Source: Marivita sp046591575 (GTDB lineage: Bacteria > Pseudomonadota > Alphaproteobacteria > Rhodobacterales > Rhodobacteraceae). From it: a DNA stretch of 64,000 bases. The stretch's first letter is position 1. Every line of letters begins with the position of its first letter. The notes under the pieces were generated by a model that was not told the DNA's origin, ran no database searches, and saw nothing but the letters and a program-made list of their open reading frames with translations. The translations under genes were made by a program, and so were the position numbers. The stretch covers positions 124,001 to 188,000 of the forward strand of contig NZ_JBIQWA010000001.1 of the NCBI RefSeq assembly GCF_046591575.1, given 5' to 3'. Positions 26,399 to 35,319 of this stretch are shown here, piece by piece.

Positions 26399-26686
26399 AT
26401 GGAGTCAAAAGATGACTTTCAGAAGAAGTACAAAGCGCAGCTTGACGAATGGGAGGCCCAGATCAAGCAATTGCGGGTCAAAGCAGAAAAAGCCGGGGTC
26501 GAGGCCCAGGAAAAATACTCTGAACAGATCGAAGAACTGAAATCGCTTCATGCAAAGGCGCGGACCCGTATGAACGCGATGCGCGATGCGCAAGACGACG
26601 CGTGGGACGATCTGAAAAAGGGCGCGGACGCCGCCTGGGATGATATCAGCGCCGCGCTGGAGAAGGCGCGCAAACGGTTCGCATGA
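26399..26686 (+). CDS. Small coiled-coil stress-type protein
   Basis: This 95-residue, highly charged protein is predicted to be almost entirely coiled coil (KYKAQLDEWEAQIKQLRVKA, then Lys/Glu-rich heptads), ending in tryptophan-containing acidic repeats (DDAWDDLKKGADAAWDDIS). Similar small proteins occur beside PHA and stress genes in alphaproteobacteria; their function is not established. GGAG lies upstream of the start. It shares the phasin transcript and is followed by a clear terminator. Confidence 0.75.
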   Translation: MESKDDFQKKYKAQLDEWEAQIKQLRVKAEKAGVEAQEKYSEQIEELKSLHAKARTRMNAMRDAQDDAWDDLKKGADAAWDDISAALEKARKRFA

Positions 26687-26706
26687 CATCCTGCACAGGC
26701 GCACTG

Positions 26707-26743
26707 AACCGGCCGCTGTTAGGGTGGCCGGTTTCTTTGTTCT
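26707..26743 (+). terminator. Rho-independent terminator after the phasin operon
   Basis: The stem AACCGGCC/GGCCGGTT (8 bp, perfect) with an 11-nt loop is followed by TCTTTGTTCT. It lies in the convergent gap between the coiled-coil gene and phaC. Confidence 0.8.
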
Positions 26744-26784
26744 AATCGCTGTTGCCTTTTACGCTACAGGCGCAACCGGATAAG

Positions 26785-28641
26785 CTAAGGCTGGCGCACA
26801 TACTGTCCCGGGGCATCCGGGTAATCGGCCTTGCCGCGTTCGTCACGCCCCATTGAGGGAGGAACCTCTTGACCGGACGAGATATCCCTGAGCCATGCGA
26901 CATGCTCGGGCCACCATGATCCGTCCTGAACGGGCACGGTCATGCGCCATTCATCGGGTGCAATGTAATGGGCTTCGTCGGCGGTCAGTTTGATCTGATA
27001 GGTGCGCCCTTTGTGCCCCGGTTCACTGACGATGCCGGCATTATGCCCCCCCGAGGTCAACACGAAGGTGATATCGGTGTCTGTCAGCAAATGGAGTTTG
27101 TAGACCGATTTCCAGGGCGCGACATGGTCCCCCGTGGTCGACACACAGAACACCGGTACCGAGATATCGGTCAGAGCCACGGGTTTGTCGCCAATGCGAT
27201 ACTGCCCCTGCGCCAGTTGGTTGTTCAGGAACATGTCCCGCAGGTATTCGCTGTGCATGCGATAGGGCATGCGCGTAGCATCAGCATTCCACGCCATAAG
27301 ATCGAACATCGGCTGTCGCCGACCCATCAGGTATTCGTGGACATACCGCGACCAAATCAGGTCGGTTGATCGCAGAAGCTGAAATGCTCCGGCCATTTGT
27401 TTCGTGTCCAGATATCCCTGATCCCACATCATATGATCCAGGAACGACAATTGGCTTTCGCTGATGAAAAGCTGAAGCTCGCCGGGATCTTCGAAATCGG
27501 TCTGGGTTGCAAACAGGCTCAGGCTTTTGAGCCGCGTATCGCCGTCCCGCGCCATCTGCGCCGCTTTGGCCGACAACAACGTGCCGCCAAGACAGTAACC
27601 AACGCCATGCACGCCGGTGTCCGGGACGATTGCCCCGATTTCGTCCAACGCCTGCGCGACCGCGTCCAGATAGTCTTCCATGCCAAGGTCGCGATCTTCG
27701 GCGTCCGGATTGCGCCAGGACACCATGAAAACGGTAAACCCTTGCTCGACCAGATAGCGCACCAGTGAATTATGCGGCGACAGGTCGAGAATGTAATATT
27801 TCATGATCCAAGCAGGCACGATCAAAATCGGCTCGCGGGTGACTTTATCGGTCTGTGGCGCATATTGGATCAGCTCGAACAGATGCGAGCGATAGACAAC
27901 CTTACCCGGCGTGACCGCCACATCGCGCCCTGGAAGATAGTTTTCGGCCCCAACAGGCGGCTTGCCCGACACTTCGCGGTCCAGATCTTCTATCAGGTTT
28001 TGCGTACCCTGAACCAAATTCGCACCGAACGTGCGGCTAGTCTCGGCAATCACCTCGGGGTTTGTCCAAAGACTGTTTGACGGTGACATCATGTCCAGAA
28101 TTTGCCGGACGACAAAAGAGGCCACCTGTTCGTCGCGGCGCGACAGGCCGTCTATATCGTTGGTGGCGTTGTACCACCATTGCTGGGTCATCAGAAAATT
28201 CTGATAAATCAGGTTATACGGCCAGCGCTGCCATTCAGGCGCATCAAAACGCACATCATAATCCAATGGCGCGATGCAGGGGGCAGACGCTTGGCCAAGT
28301 GCGAGCCTGTTTGCGGCCATGCCCAGCTTTGCCGCTTTTTGCATCGCTTTTTCGGCCAGCAGGAATTGTTTGCCGGGCGACGCCGCAAGATGCATGCCCC
28401 AATTGAAAAAGGTCGAGGCCAAACCAAACGGTGACACGCCCTGCGTATGGCGCGCAAGTTGCGCTTTCATCGCCTGATCAAGAGTTTGAACGGCTTGCCG
28501 ATCAGGCGTATGCGATGCGCATAACGGACCGAATTCAGGTGACAAAGGATCAAATTTTGCGGCCTCCTGTGTGGCCGGAACGGTTAGGCTCGTATTATCC
28601 GAGACAGGCTTGAGATCCGTTGATGCTGCTTTCTTTCCCAC
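26785..28641 (-). CDS. phaC: Class I poly(3-hydroxyalkanoate) synthase
   Basis: This enzyme polymerises 3-hydroxyacyl-CoA into PHA at granule surfaces. It has 618 residues, the class I length. The N-terminal domain contains DYDVRFDAPEWQRWPYNLIYQ. The alpha/beta hydrolase domain carries the lipase-like box GYCLGG (catalytic Cys), STTGDHVAPW (Asp) and SGGHNAGIV (His). It lies 59 nt after the membrane stress gene and in the same direction, facing the phasin operon. A second, housekeeping phaC may exist elsewhere; this copy's location implies stress or low-oxygen control. Confidence 0.93.
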   Translation of the reverse strand: MGKKAASTDLKPVSDNTSLTVPATQEAAKFDPLSPEFGPLCASHTPDRQAVQTLDQAMKAQLARHTQGVSPFGLASTFFNWGMHLAASPGKQFLLAEKAMQKAAKLGMAANRLALGQASAPCIAPLDYDVRFDAPEWQRWPYNLIYQNFLMTQQWWYNATNDIDGLSRRDEQVASFVVRQILDMMSPSNSLWTNPEVIAETSRTFGANLVQGTQNLIEDLDREVSGKPPVGAENYLPGRDVAVTPGKVVYRSHLFELIQYAPQTDKVTREPILIVPAWIMKYYILDLSPHNSLVRYLVEQGFTVFMVSWRNPDAEDRDLGMEDYLDAVAQALDEIGAIVPDTGVHGVGYCLGGTLLSAKAAQMARDGDTRLKSLSLFATQTDFEDPGELQLFISESQLSFLDHMMWDQGYLDTKQMAGAFQLLRSTDLIWSRYVHEYLMGRRQPMFDLMAWNADATRMPYRMHSEYLRDMFLNNQLAQGQYRIGDKPVALTDISVPVFCVSTTGDHVAPWKSVYKLHLLTDTDITFVLTSGGHNAGIVSEPGHKGRTYQIKLTADEAHYIAPDEWRMTVPVQDGSWWPEHVAWLRDISSGQEVPPSMGRDERGKADYPDAPGQYVRQP

Positions 28642-28700
28642 GTCTTATCCTTGGTAGTCGTTCCAGTTTTGACATCAAACACCAGTAGCTTTGGCCGGTC

Positions 28701-29282
28701 TTAAGTGCTCCACTCATGGACGTGAACGTCTTTTCCGGAATGTGCCTTGAGTGTCTCTACCGCCAGATTCCGTTTTTCTTCATCCTGAACGCGCACCCAT
28801 AACAGGATTCCACCCCGCTCAATCTGATGGGCATAATAGTCTTTGTGCTGCTGCCCCACCCGGCGCGCCAGTAGCGAGCCGATGACAAGCGCCGGCACAC
28901 CCACAATTGCGACCGCAGCAGCCGTTGCAGCCACGGCCCCGCCTGCCGCCGCCATAACCGCCATGGCGATGTATGACGGAATAAAAAATGCGCCGCCGAC
29001 AATCGCACCTTCTAGTTCGCCCATCGCCTCTTCGGATACGAAGGACGCACGCGGAACCCTGGGGTCATCCTCCAGATCGGCGGCCCGAAAATACGACTTG
29101 CCCAGCTTCTCCACCAAATCCTCTTCGCGCCCTAGAACGCTTAGGTCATAGCGGCTGAACCCCATCATCCTCAGGTCGTAGAACGCTTTTTGAAAATCAT
29201 CGAAGTTTTCGAAAACACCAACCGCTTCGGGCACGTTGATGATCGTCGTCTGGTCGGCATTTGTGGTTGGGACAGGTGTCAT
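28701..29282 (-). CDS. Membrane protein with stress-protein-17M-like N-terminus
   Basis: This 193-residue protein has an N-terminal soluble alpha/beta segment (VPEAVGVFENFDDFQKAFYDL, then FSRYDLSVLG) like YflT/general-stress-17M folds. A glycine/alanine-rich double membrane segment follows (about residues 95-140). A C-terminal soluble part (GGILLWVRVQDEEKRNLAVETLKAHSG) repeats the same ferredoxin-like flavour. ATG 29282 has GAGGG upstream and is preferred over an ATG at 29312 without an SD. An FNR/Dnr-like box is centred 68.5 nt upstream. Function is unknown; it probably shares a transcript with phaC. Confidence 0.7.
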   Translation of the reverse strand: MTPVPTTNADQTTIINVPEAVGVFENFDDFQKAFYDLRMMGFSRYDLSVLGREEDLVEKLGKSYFRAADLEDDPRVPRASFVSEEAMGELEGAIVGGAFFIPSYIAMAVMAAAGGAVAATAAAVAIVGVPALVIGSLLARRVGQQHKDYYAHQIERGGILLWVRVQDEEKRNLAVETLKAHSGKDVHVHEWST

Positions 29283-29316
29283 TGCGCCCTCGGTCAGATC
29301 GGAATTCACCATCTAA

Positions 29317-29357
29317 TTATCAGCCCGCTTGGCACCGCGCGCGTTAACGAGGGTTAA
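29317..29357 (-). promoter_or_regulatory. Class II promoter with FNR/Dnr-like box
   Basis: On the minus strand, the perfect repeat TTAAC-N4-GTTAA (29357-29344) is followed by -10 GATAAT (29322-29317). Its centre is 28.5 nt before the first base of the -10, so it sits close to -41 from the expected start near 29310. It overlaps the cbpM stop codon and drives the membrane stress gene. Confidence 0.65.
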
Positions 29358-29692
29358 CGATCCATCTCTTTTTGTAACCTGGTATAGGCTGACACGATCG
29401 CCTGACGGATCTCGTCGGGTTGCGCATCTACGGCACCGGCCAAATTCTTCAAATCGCGTCGCAACCCGTGCAATTGATCCAGCAACGACAGAACCACAGG
29501 CACGGCATCGTTGGGCAACGCCATTTCCTTGCGCAGGTCACAGACCAATCGAATGCGCGCCACGTCCAGATCATCGAAAACCGGGCCTGCTTCGCTTGTC
29601 GCGGGCTTGATCCAACCCTCGCGCACCCAAAGCCTGAGCTCTCGCAGCTCGACCCGTGCGACCCGTGCGACAACGTCACGTTCGTTCAACAT
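29354..29692 (-). CDS. cbpM: Chaperone modulator CbpM
   Basis: This is a 112-residue MerR-like helical protein that binds the J-domain of CbpA and inhibits it. Visible are the helix-turn-helix-like start (VARVARVELRELRLWVREGWIKPA) and the following helices (VARIRLVCDLRKEMALPNDAVPVVLSLLDQLHGL). The ATG shares one base with the cbpA stop (TGATG), so the pair is translationally coupled. Confidence 0.88.
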   Translation of the reverse strand: MLNERDVVARVARVELRELRLWVREGWIKPATSEAGPVFDDLDVARIRLVCDLRKEMALPNDAVPVVLSLLDQLHGLRRDLKNLAGAVDAQPDEIRQAIVSAYTRLQKEMDR

Positions 29693-30624
29693 CACAGATC
29701 CCTCCACATCGTTTTGCGCGGATCGTCGGACACATGATCCCGCCAGCGCTGCGCAATCGCTTCCATATCGGCGTCGATCTTTGCGGGCATAACGATCTTC
29801 AAACGCACGTATTGATCGCCGACTGCCCCTTTCGCAGGCGCAATGCCTTTACCTTTCAGGCGCAGCCGCTGACCCGAAGACGCCCCCTTGGGAACGCCCA
29901 TCGACACTTTTCCAGACAACGTGGGCACTTCAATCTTTGCGCCAAGAACCGCCTCATCAAAGCCGATTGGCACCTCGACCTCGATGTCATTGCCATCGCG
30001 GGTGAAGAGTTTGTGCGGCTGAACGCCAATTTCTACATAGGCGTCGCCAGCCGGTCCACCGCCCAGACCCGGCTGCCCCTTGCCACGCAGGCGCAGGGTC
30101 TGGCCATCGCGCACACCGACCGGGATCGTCAGATCAATGGCACTGCCATCTGGCAAGGGCACAGCGCGTTTGGCCCCCAAAGCGGCATCCATGAAACTGA
30201 CCTCAAGATGATACCGGACATCCCCGCCCCGTGCGGCGAACCCTTGTGCGCCTCCGGTTCTGGCCTGTGCCCGTGTACCGAACAGATCAGAGAACACGTC
30301 TGACAGATCCTCGAAATCGCCATACCCGGCTCCGGACGTATAGCGCCCTTGTGGATCAGCATGTGCCTGATCGCGGTAATATTGACGTTGCGGGCGTTCC
30401 TGCCCGCTTGCGTCGATCTCGCCGGCATCAAAGCGCTGACGCTTTTCCGGATCGCCAAGAATATCATTCGCCGCCGACACCGCCTGAAACTGCGCCTCTT
30501 TGTCCTTGTCACCGGGATGCAGATCCGGGTGCAGGGATTTGGCCAGCTTCCGATAGGCTTTCTTGATGTCAGCCTGAGAGGCGTCTTTCGGGACGCCCAG
30601 AACTTTGTAGGGATCATCACTCAT
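29692..30624 (-). CDS. cbpA: DnaJ-class co-chaperone CbpA
   Basis: This is an Hsp40 of type II that stimulates DnaK, 310 residues. The N-terminal J-domain (about 1-70) has the HPD motif in AKSLHPDLHPGD. A Gly/Phe-poor linker and the two C-terminal beta domains follow (DLTIPVGVRDGQTLRLRGKG; GKVSMGVPKGASSGQRLRLKG). There is no zinc finger. It overlaps ftsH by 8 nt and is followed by its modulator cbpM. Confidence 0.92.
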   Translation of the reverse strand: MSDDPYKVLGVPKDASQADIKKAYRKLAKSLHPDLHPGDKDKEAQFQAVSAANDILGDPEKRQRFDAGEIDASGQERPQRQYYRDQAHADPQGRYTSGAGYGDFEDLSDVFSDLFGTRAQARTGGAQGFAARGGDVRYHLEVSFMDAALGAKRAVPLPDGSAIDLTIPVGVRDGQTLRLRGKGQPGLGGGPAGDAYVEIGVQPHKLFTRDGNDIEVEVPIGFDEAVLGAKIEVPTLSGKVSMGVPKGASSGQRLRLKGKGIAPAKGAVGDQYVRLKIVMPAKIDADMEAIAQRWRDHVSDDPRKTMWRDL

Positions 30625-32464
30625 ATGTTGCGACCTTTGGTGTGGATGCCGTGTCGGTGCGCAGGCCCCGGGCCAGATCGCGCAACGCGGGCTCATCCAG
30701 TGTTTCGACCTCCAGCAGATGGCTGGCGGCTTTGTCCAGAATATCGCGATTGGCGGTCAGGATTTCCAGAGCCTGGTCCGACACCTCTTGCAACACGGCA
30801 CGCACGGCATCATCCATCGCTTCGGCTGTGGCCTCGCTATAGCTGCGCTCGATATAGCGCGGTGCCTGACCTTCGAGAAAGCTGCTTTGCTGGGTTTCAT
30901 AACTGACATTGCCCAGATCCGCGTCCATGCCATATCGCGCGACCATTGAACGTGCGATATCGGTGGCACGGGCCAGATCGTCTGCGGCCCCGGTCGACAG
31001 ATGATCGAACACCAGCTTTTCTGCCGCACGCCCACCCATCAGAACCGCGATCTTGTCGCGCAGCTCGGACTCGGTCATCAGAAAGCGGTCTTCGGTCGGT
31101 CGCTGGATCGTATAGCCCAGCGCTCCAATTCCGCGCGGAATGATGGAGACCTTATGCACCTCGTCCACGCCAGGCAGTGCCATGCTGACAAGCGCATGGC
31201 CCATTTCGTGATAGGCCACGATCTTGCGTTCGCGCGGATTGATCAGGCGATTGCGCTTTTCAAGCCCGGCCACGATCCGCTCGATAGCATTGGTGAAATC
31301 CGCTTCGGTCACAACCTCGCCACGGCGGCGGGTGGCCAGCAAAGCGGCCTCGTTGACCAGATTGGCCAGATCAGCACCGGAAAACCCGGTGGTGAGGGCG
31401 GCGATGTCATCAAGCTCGATGTCCGGGGCAAGCACGATCTTTCTCATATGCACCTTAAGGATCTGCACCCGGCCCTTGCGATCTGGCCGATCCACAAGAA
31501 CCTGACGGTCAAACCGCCCAGCGCGCAGCAACGCCGGATCAAGAATTTCCGGTCGGTTGGTCGCAGACAACAGCACAACCCCTTCGCTGGGATCAAAGCC
31601 GTCAAGTTCTGACAAAAGCTGGTTCAGGGTCTGTTCGCGCTCATCATTGCTGCCTTGCATGTTCCCGACACCGCGCGCCCGGCCCAACGCATCCAGTTCG
31701 TCGATAAAGATGATTGCAGGGGCCGCTTGACGCGCCTGCTCGAACAGATCGCGCACCCGTGCCGCGCCAACCCCGACGAACATCTCGACAAATTCAGAAC
31801 CGGAAATTGAATAGAACGGAACTCCCGCTTCACCCGCCACGGCGCGCGCCAACAGCGTTTTACCGGTGCCTGGCGGACCCACCAGCAAAATCCCCTTGGG
31901 CATCCGCGCGCCAAGGCTGCCATAGCCTTTCGGATCTTGCAGAAAGTCGATGACTTCCTGCAATTCGGTCTTGGCCTCGTCCACGCCAGCGACATCTGCG
32001 AATGTGACCCGTGTGTCGCTTTCGACATAAATCTTGGCTTTGCTTTTGCCGATGGACATCATGCCACCAACGCCCTGACTACCCCCCAGTCTGCGGATCG
32101 CAAACATCCAGATCCCGACAAAAAACAGCGCTGGCAAAACCCAGGACAAAAGCGTTGTGAACCATGTGTTTTCGACCGCCCCGGTATAGGTCACGCCGGT
32201 CTCGCTGAGGCGTTCAGCCAGATCCGGAGCGACCGGTGTGGTGACAAACCCGGTTTTGCCGTCCTGGTCCTGTTCGAACGTCCCTTTGATCGAGGTACTT
32301 CCAATCACAACCTCCTCGATCACCCCGTCGTCAAGATAGGTCTCGAACTGACTGTAGGGGATCGCTTCGATGGTCTGGCTTTGAACCCATAAATCGCGGA
32401 TCAAAACCACCCCCATCACAGCGATAAAAATGTACCAAATGTTAAACTGAGTGCCGCGGTTCAT
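30617..32464 (-). CDS. ftsH: FtsH membrane AAA protease
   Basis: This is an ATP- and zinc-dependent membrane protease, 615 residues. It has two N-terminal helices around a periplasmic domain (about 10-120). The AAA module has Walker A GPPGTGKT, Walker B IIFIDELDALG and the SRH with NRPEILDPALLRAGRFDR. The zinc site is YHEMGHAL (HEXGH type; most FtsH have HEAGH). Its place between a P-type ATPase and CbpA, with overlaps on both sides, marks it as a stress-specific paralogue rather than the housekeeping copy near tilS/folP. Confidence 0.93.
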   Translation of the reverse strand: MNRGTQFNIWYIFIAVMGVVLIRDLWVQSQTIEAIPYSQFETYLDDGVIEEVVIGSTSIKGTFEQDQDGKTGFVTTPVAPDLAERLSETGVTYTGAVENTWFTTLLSWVLPALFFVGIWMFAIRRLGGSQGVGGMMSIGKSKAKIYVESDTRVTFADVAGVDEAKTELQEVIDFLQDPKGYGSLGARMPKGILLVGPPGTGKTLLARAVAGEAGVPFYSISGSEFVEMFVGVGAARVRDLFEQARQAAPAIIFIDELDALGRARGVGNMQGSNDEREQTLNQLLSELDGFDPSEGVVLLSATNRPEILDPALLRAGRFDRQVLVDRPDRKGRVQILKVHMRKIVLAPDIELDDIAALTTGFSGADLANLVNEAALLATRRRGEVVTEADFTNAIERIVAGLEKRNRLINPRERKIVAYHEMGHALVSMALPGVDEVHKVSIIPRGIGALGYTIQRPTEDRFLMTESELRDKIAVLMGGRAAEKLVFDHLSTGAADDLARATDIARSMVARYGMDADLGNVSYETQQSSFLEGQAPRYIERSYSEATAEAMDDAVRAVLQEVSDQALEILTANRDILDKAASHLLEVETLDEPALRDLARGLRTDTASTPKVATYE

Positions 32465-35124
32465 AAGACATCTCCGGTCGTTATGCGATCAGGCGCGGCC
32501 AGCCAAAGAACAATCTGACCGCCAATCAATTGCAAAGTGCTAAAACCCAAAGCCAGGGACAAGCCCGTCACCCCGGGTGAGGGCAGGCGTAAAATATCGG
32601 ACAGGCCCGGAAACCAGATCGCCGCAGCAATCAAGCCGAGACAGAGCAGAACAGCCCCCCAAACCCATGGATTGCGGGTGATTTCATTGTTTACAACACC
32701 CGATCCGGGCACGCGCATGTTGAATACATTCCAAAGCTGCGCCAACGCCAGGGTGACAAATGCCACCGTCACAGACTGCGATACCGGCAATTCGAGCCAG
32801 TGCAGCGCGACAACAAAAGCGCCAAGCGTGGCCAATGTGATCACCCCGCCCAACAGGGCGATATAGGCCCAGCGCTCGTTGTCGATAATCGGTTCGACCG
32901 GGTCGCGCGGGGGGCGGTCCATCACGGTGTCATCGCCCCTGCCAAGGCCCAGCGCAAAGGCCGGAAACACGTCCGTCACCAGATTGAGAAACAGGATCTG
33001 TAACGGCAGCAGCGGCGCGGGCAGTCCCGCGCCGACAGCGACCCCCACGACCAGCACTTCGCTGACGTTGCATGACATCAGATAGACCACGAATTTGCGG
33101 ATATTTGCAAAGATCACCCGACCCTGTCGCATCGCTGCGATGATCGTCGCAAAGGAATCGTCGTTCAGCACCATTTGCGCGGCCTCACGGGCCACCTGCG
33201 TGCCGCGTTGGCCCATAGCAATGCCGATATCCGCCTTTTTGAGCGCGGGTGCATCATTCACCCCATCGCCTGTCATCGCCACGATCTGACCGCTTTTCTG
33301 GTAAAGCGTCACAATCTTGAGCTTGTCCGCAGGTGCCACCCGCGCGAAAACATCAGTGTTCAGAATACGCGCGCGGTCCTGCTCTGACGGATTGTCCAGA
33401 TCCATGGTGCCGATATCGGACCCCTCCAGAACGGTCAATTCACCATCTGCAAGTCCAGCCTGTCGTGCAATTTCGGCAGCGGTGTCAGCATGATCGCCGG
33501 TCATCATCACCACCCGCACGCCTGCATGGCGGCTTGCGGCAATCGCATCGGGCACATCCGCACGGATCGGGTCAGACAGGCACACCATGCCGATCAGCAT
33601 TAACCCGTCATATGGTTCGGCATTCGCATCAGTGCTGGTCTTTGTCGCCAATCCCAAAAGCCGCAGCCCCCGCGCCGCAGACCCGTGAACGCGCGATTTC
33701 CAGTCCGCGCGATCAGCATCGCTAAGCGGTTGTGGGCCATTTTCCGTCAGAACCCGATCACAAACCGCCAGCACCGCTTCTGGCGCGCCTTTGATGGCAA
33801 ATAGGGCACCCTCTGCCCCGTCATGGACGGTCGCCATCATCTTTGCGTCGGGATCAAACGCGTGTTGATGACATTCCGGCTGCGCCGCGACAAGATCCTG
33901 CCGGGACAGGCCCAGCTGGTCGGCCTGTTCCAGCAGGGCCAATTCCATTGGATCTCCGCTGCGCTGGTCATCCGGCCCAAGACTGGCCGCATTGCACAGC
34001 GCCCCGGTTTTGACGGCGAGAGCCAATGGGCTGCCGTCGGGAACATCCAAAGACGTGTCGACCGACACCTCACCCGACGCCAGCAAATAGCCCGCCACAC
34101 GCATCCGGTTCTCGGTCAGTGTGCCGGTTTTGTCCGTCAGGATGATTGTCGTCGCGCCCAGTGTTTCGACAGCCGACAAACGCGCCAAAAGCGCATTTCG
34201 CTGTGCCATGCGCCACATGCCACGGGCCAGACATAGCGTTGCAACAACGGGCAATCCCTCTGGCACCGCGGCCACGGCAAGAGCGATGCCTGTCTCGATC
34301 ATCTGCGTCAGGGGCAAACCACGCCAAACGCCTGTGGCGACAATAAAGGCGGTCAGCGCCAAGGTCAGCCAGACCAGCTTATGCCCCAGCCGGTCAAGGC
34401 GCTGCTCCAATGGGGATGCGTCCGCCTCTGCACCCTGGGTCAAAGCGCTGATACGACCCAACTGCGTGTTCATCCCCGTTCCGACAACGATCGCCTCGGC
34501 TGTGCCTTGGGTGACCGATGACCCCTTGAACGCCATATTCCTGCGGTCGGCCACAAGCGTATCCTCGGCGACCGCCTCTGTCTGTTTGATGACCGGAACG
34601 GATTCGCCTGTGAGAACGGATTCGTCGATATGAAGGGTGGACACCTCAAGCAGACGCAGATCCGCCGTCACGATATCGCCCGCGTCCAGCAAAACGATAT
34701 CACCAGGAACAAGATCTTGTGCGTCTATCACCTGAACCTGACCGCCGCGCCGCACCCGTGTTGTCACTTGCGCAATCCGGTGCAACGCGTCCATTGACCG
34801 GGCCGCCCGCAATTCGGTGAAAAACCCGATGGCCGCGTTGATCATAAGCACCGCAACAATTGCCAAGGCTTCGACAATGTCGCCCAGATAAAGCGAAAAA
34901 CCGGCCGCTGCCGCCAGCAACCAGACGATGATGCCCTGAAATTGGTGGATCAGAATGGACCACGCGCTTCGCTGGGCCTGCCTGCGCAAGATATTCGCCC
35001 CGGATTTCGCGCGCCGCTGAGAGATCTCTGCGTCTTGCAAACCGATCTTTGGATCGACACCAAGATCCTTGGTGACGGTCGAACTCTCTTGCGAAAAGGC
35101 GGCGGGATGCGTCGGAACGGTCAT
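32461..35124 (-). CDS. P2-type cation-transporting ATPase
   Basis: This is an ion pump of about 887 residues with ten predicted helices, similar to bacterial Ca2+/PMA-type ATPases. Motifs are the A-domain VLTGESVPV (TGES), phosphorylation site ILTDKTGTLTEN, P-domain MTGDHADTA and GDGVNDAPALKKADIGIAMG. The N-terminal cation-ATPase domain and C-terminal helices are complete. I prefer ATG 35124 to a TTG at 35142. The ion (Ca2+, Na+ or K+) cannot be set from sequence alone. It is the first gene of a unit with ftsH, cbpA and cbpM, and carries an FNR-like box 67.5 nt upstream. Confidence 0.9.
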   Translation of the reverse strand: MTVPTHPAAFSQESSTVTKDLGVDPKIGLQDAEISQRRAKSGANILRRQAQRSAWSILIHQFQGIIVWLLAAAAGFSLYLGDIVEALAIVAVLMINAAIGFFTELRAARSMDALHRIAQVTTRVRRGGQVQVIDAQDLVPGDIVLLDAGDIVTADLRLLEVSTLHIDESVLTGESVPVIKQTEAVAEDTLVADRRNMAFKGSSVTQGTAEAIVVGTGMNTQLGRISALTQGAEADASPLEQRLDRLGHKLVWLTLALTAFIVATGVWRGLPLTQMIETGIALAVAAVPEGLPVVATLCLARGMWRMAQRNALLARLSAVETLGATTIILTDKTGTLTENRMRVAGYLLASGEVSVDTSLDVPDGSPLALAVKTGALCNAASLGPDDQRSGDPMELALLEQADQLGLSRQDLVAAQPECHQHAFDPDAKMMATVHDGAEGALFAIKGAPEAVLAVCDRVLTENGPQPLSDADRADWKSRVHGSAARGLRLLGLATKTSTDANAEPYDGLMLIGMVCLSDPIRADVPDAIAASRHAGVRVVMMTGDHADTAAEIARQAGLADGELTVLEGSDIGTMDLDNPSEQDRARILNTDVFARVAPADKLKIVTLYQKSGQIVAMTGDGVNDAPALKKADIGIAMGQRGTQVAREAAQMVLNDDSFATIIAAMRQGRVIFANIRKFVVYLMSCNVSEVLVVGVAVGAGLPAPLLPLQILFLNLVTDVFPAFALGLGRGDDTVMDRPPRDPVEPIIDNERWAYIALLGGVITLATLGAFVVALHWLELPVSQSVTVAFVTLALAQLWNVFNMRVPGSGVVNNEITRNPWVWGAVLLCLGLIAAAIWFPGLSDILRLPSPGVTGLSLALGFSTLQLIGGQIVLWLAAPDRITTGDVL

Positions 35125-35184
35125 CTGCGGAATCCAAGCCAAAGTAACGATGCGATTGTGTACCGCAGCTTGGGCGCAGAACGA

Positions 35185-35198
35185 TTAACCCAGATCAA
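35185..35198 (-). promoter_or_regulatory. FNR/Dnr-like box upstream of the P-type ATPase operon
   Basis: Read on the minus strand the site is TTGAT-CTGG-GTTAA, the same half-site pair as at the phasin gene. The centre is 67.5 nt before the chosen start; CACAAT (35160-35155) may be the -10. Confidence 0.55.
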
Positions 35199-35319
35199 TC
35201 CGACCGCAAAGACCCGTCAGACAGGGCGGCTTAATCAGCACTACTGTGTTGTCTACACTCGGAATTCAGACTTGAGTGACGGCGAAAGCGCCAAGCAGGT
35301 CCTTTTTCAGCTGGTCCCT

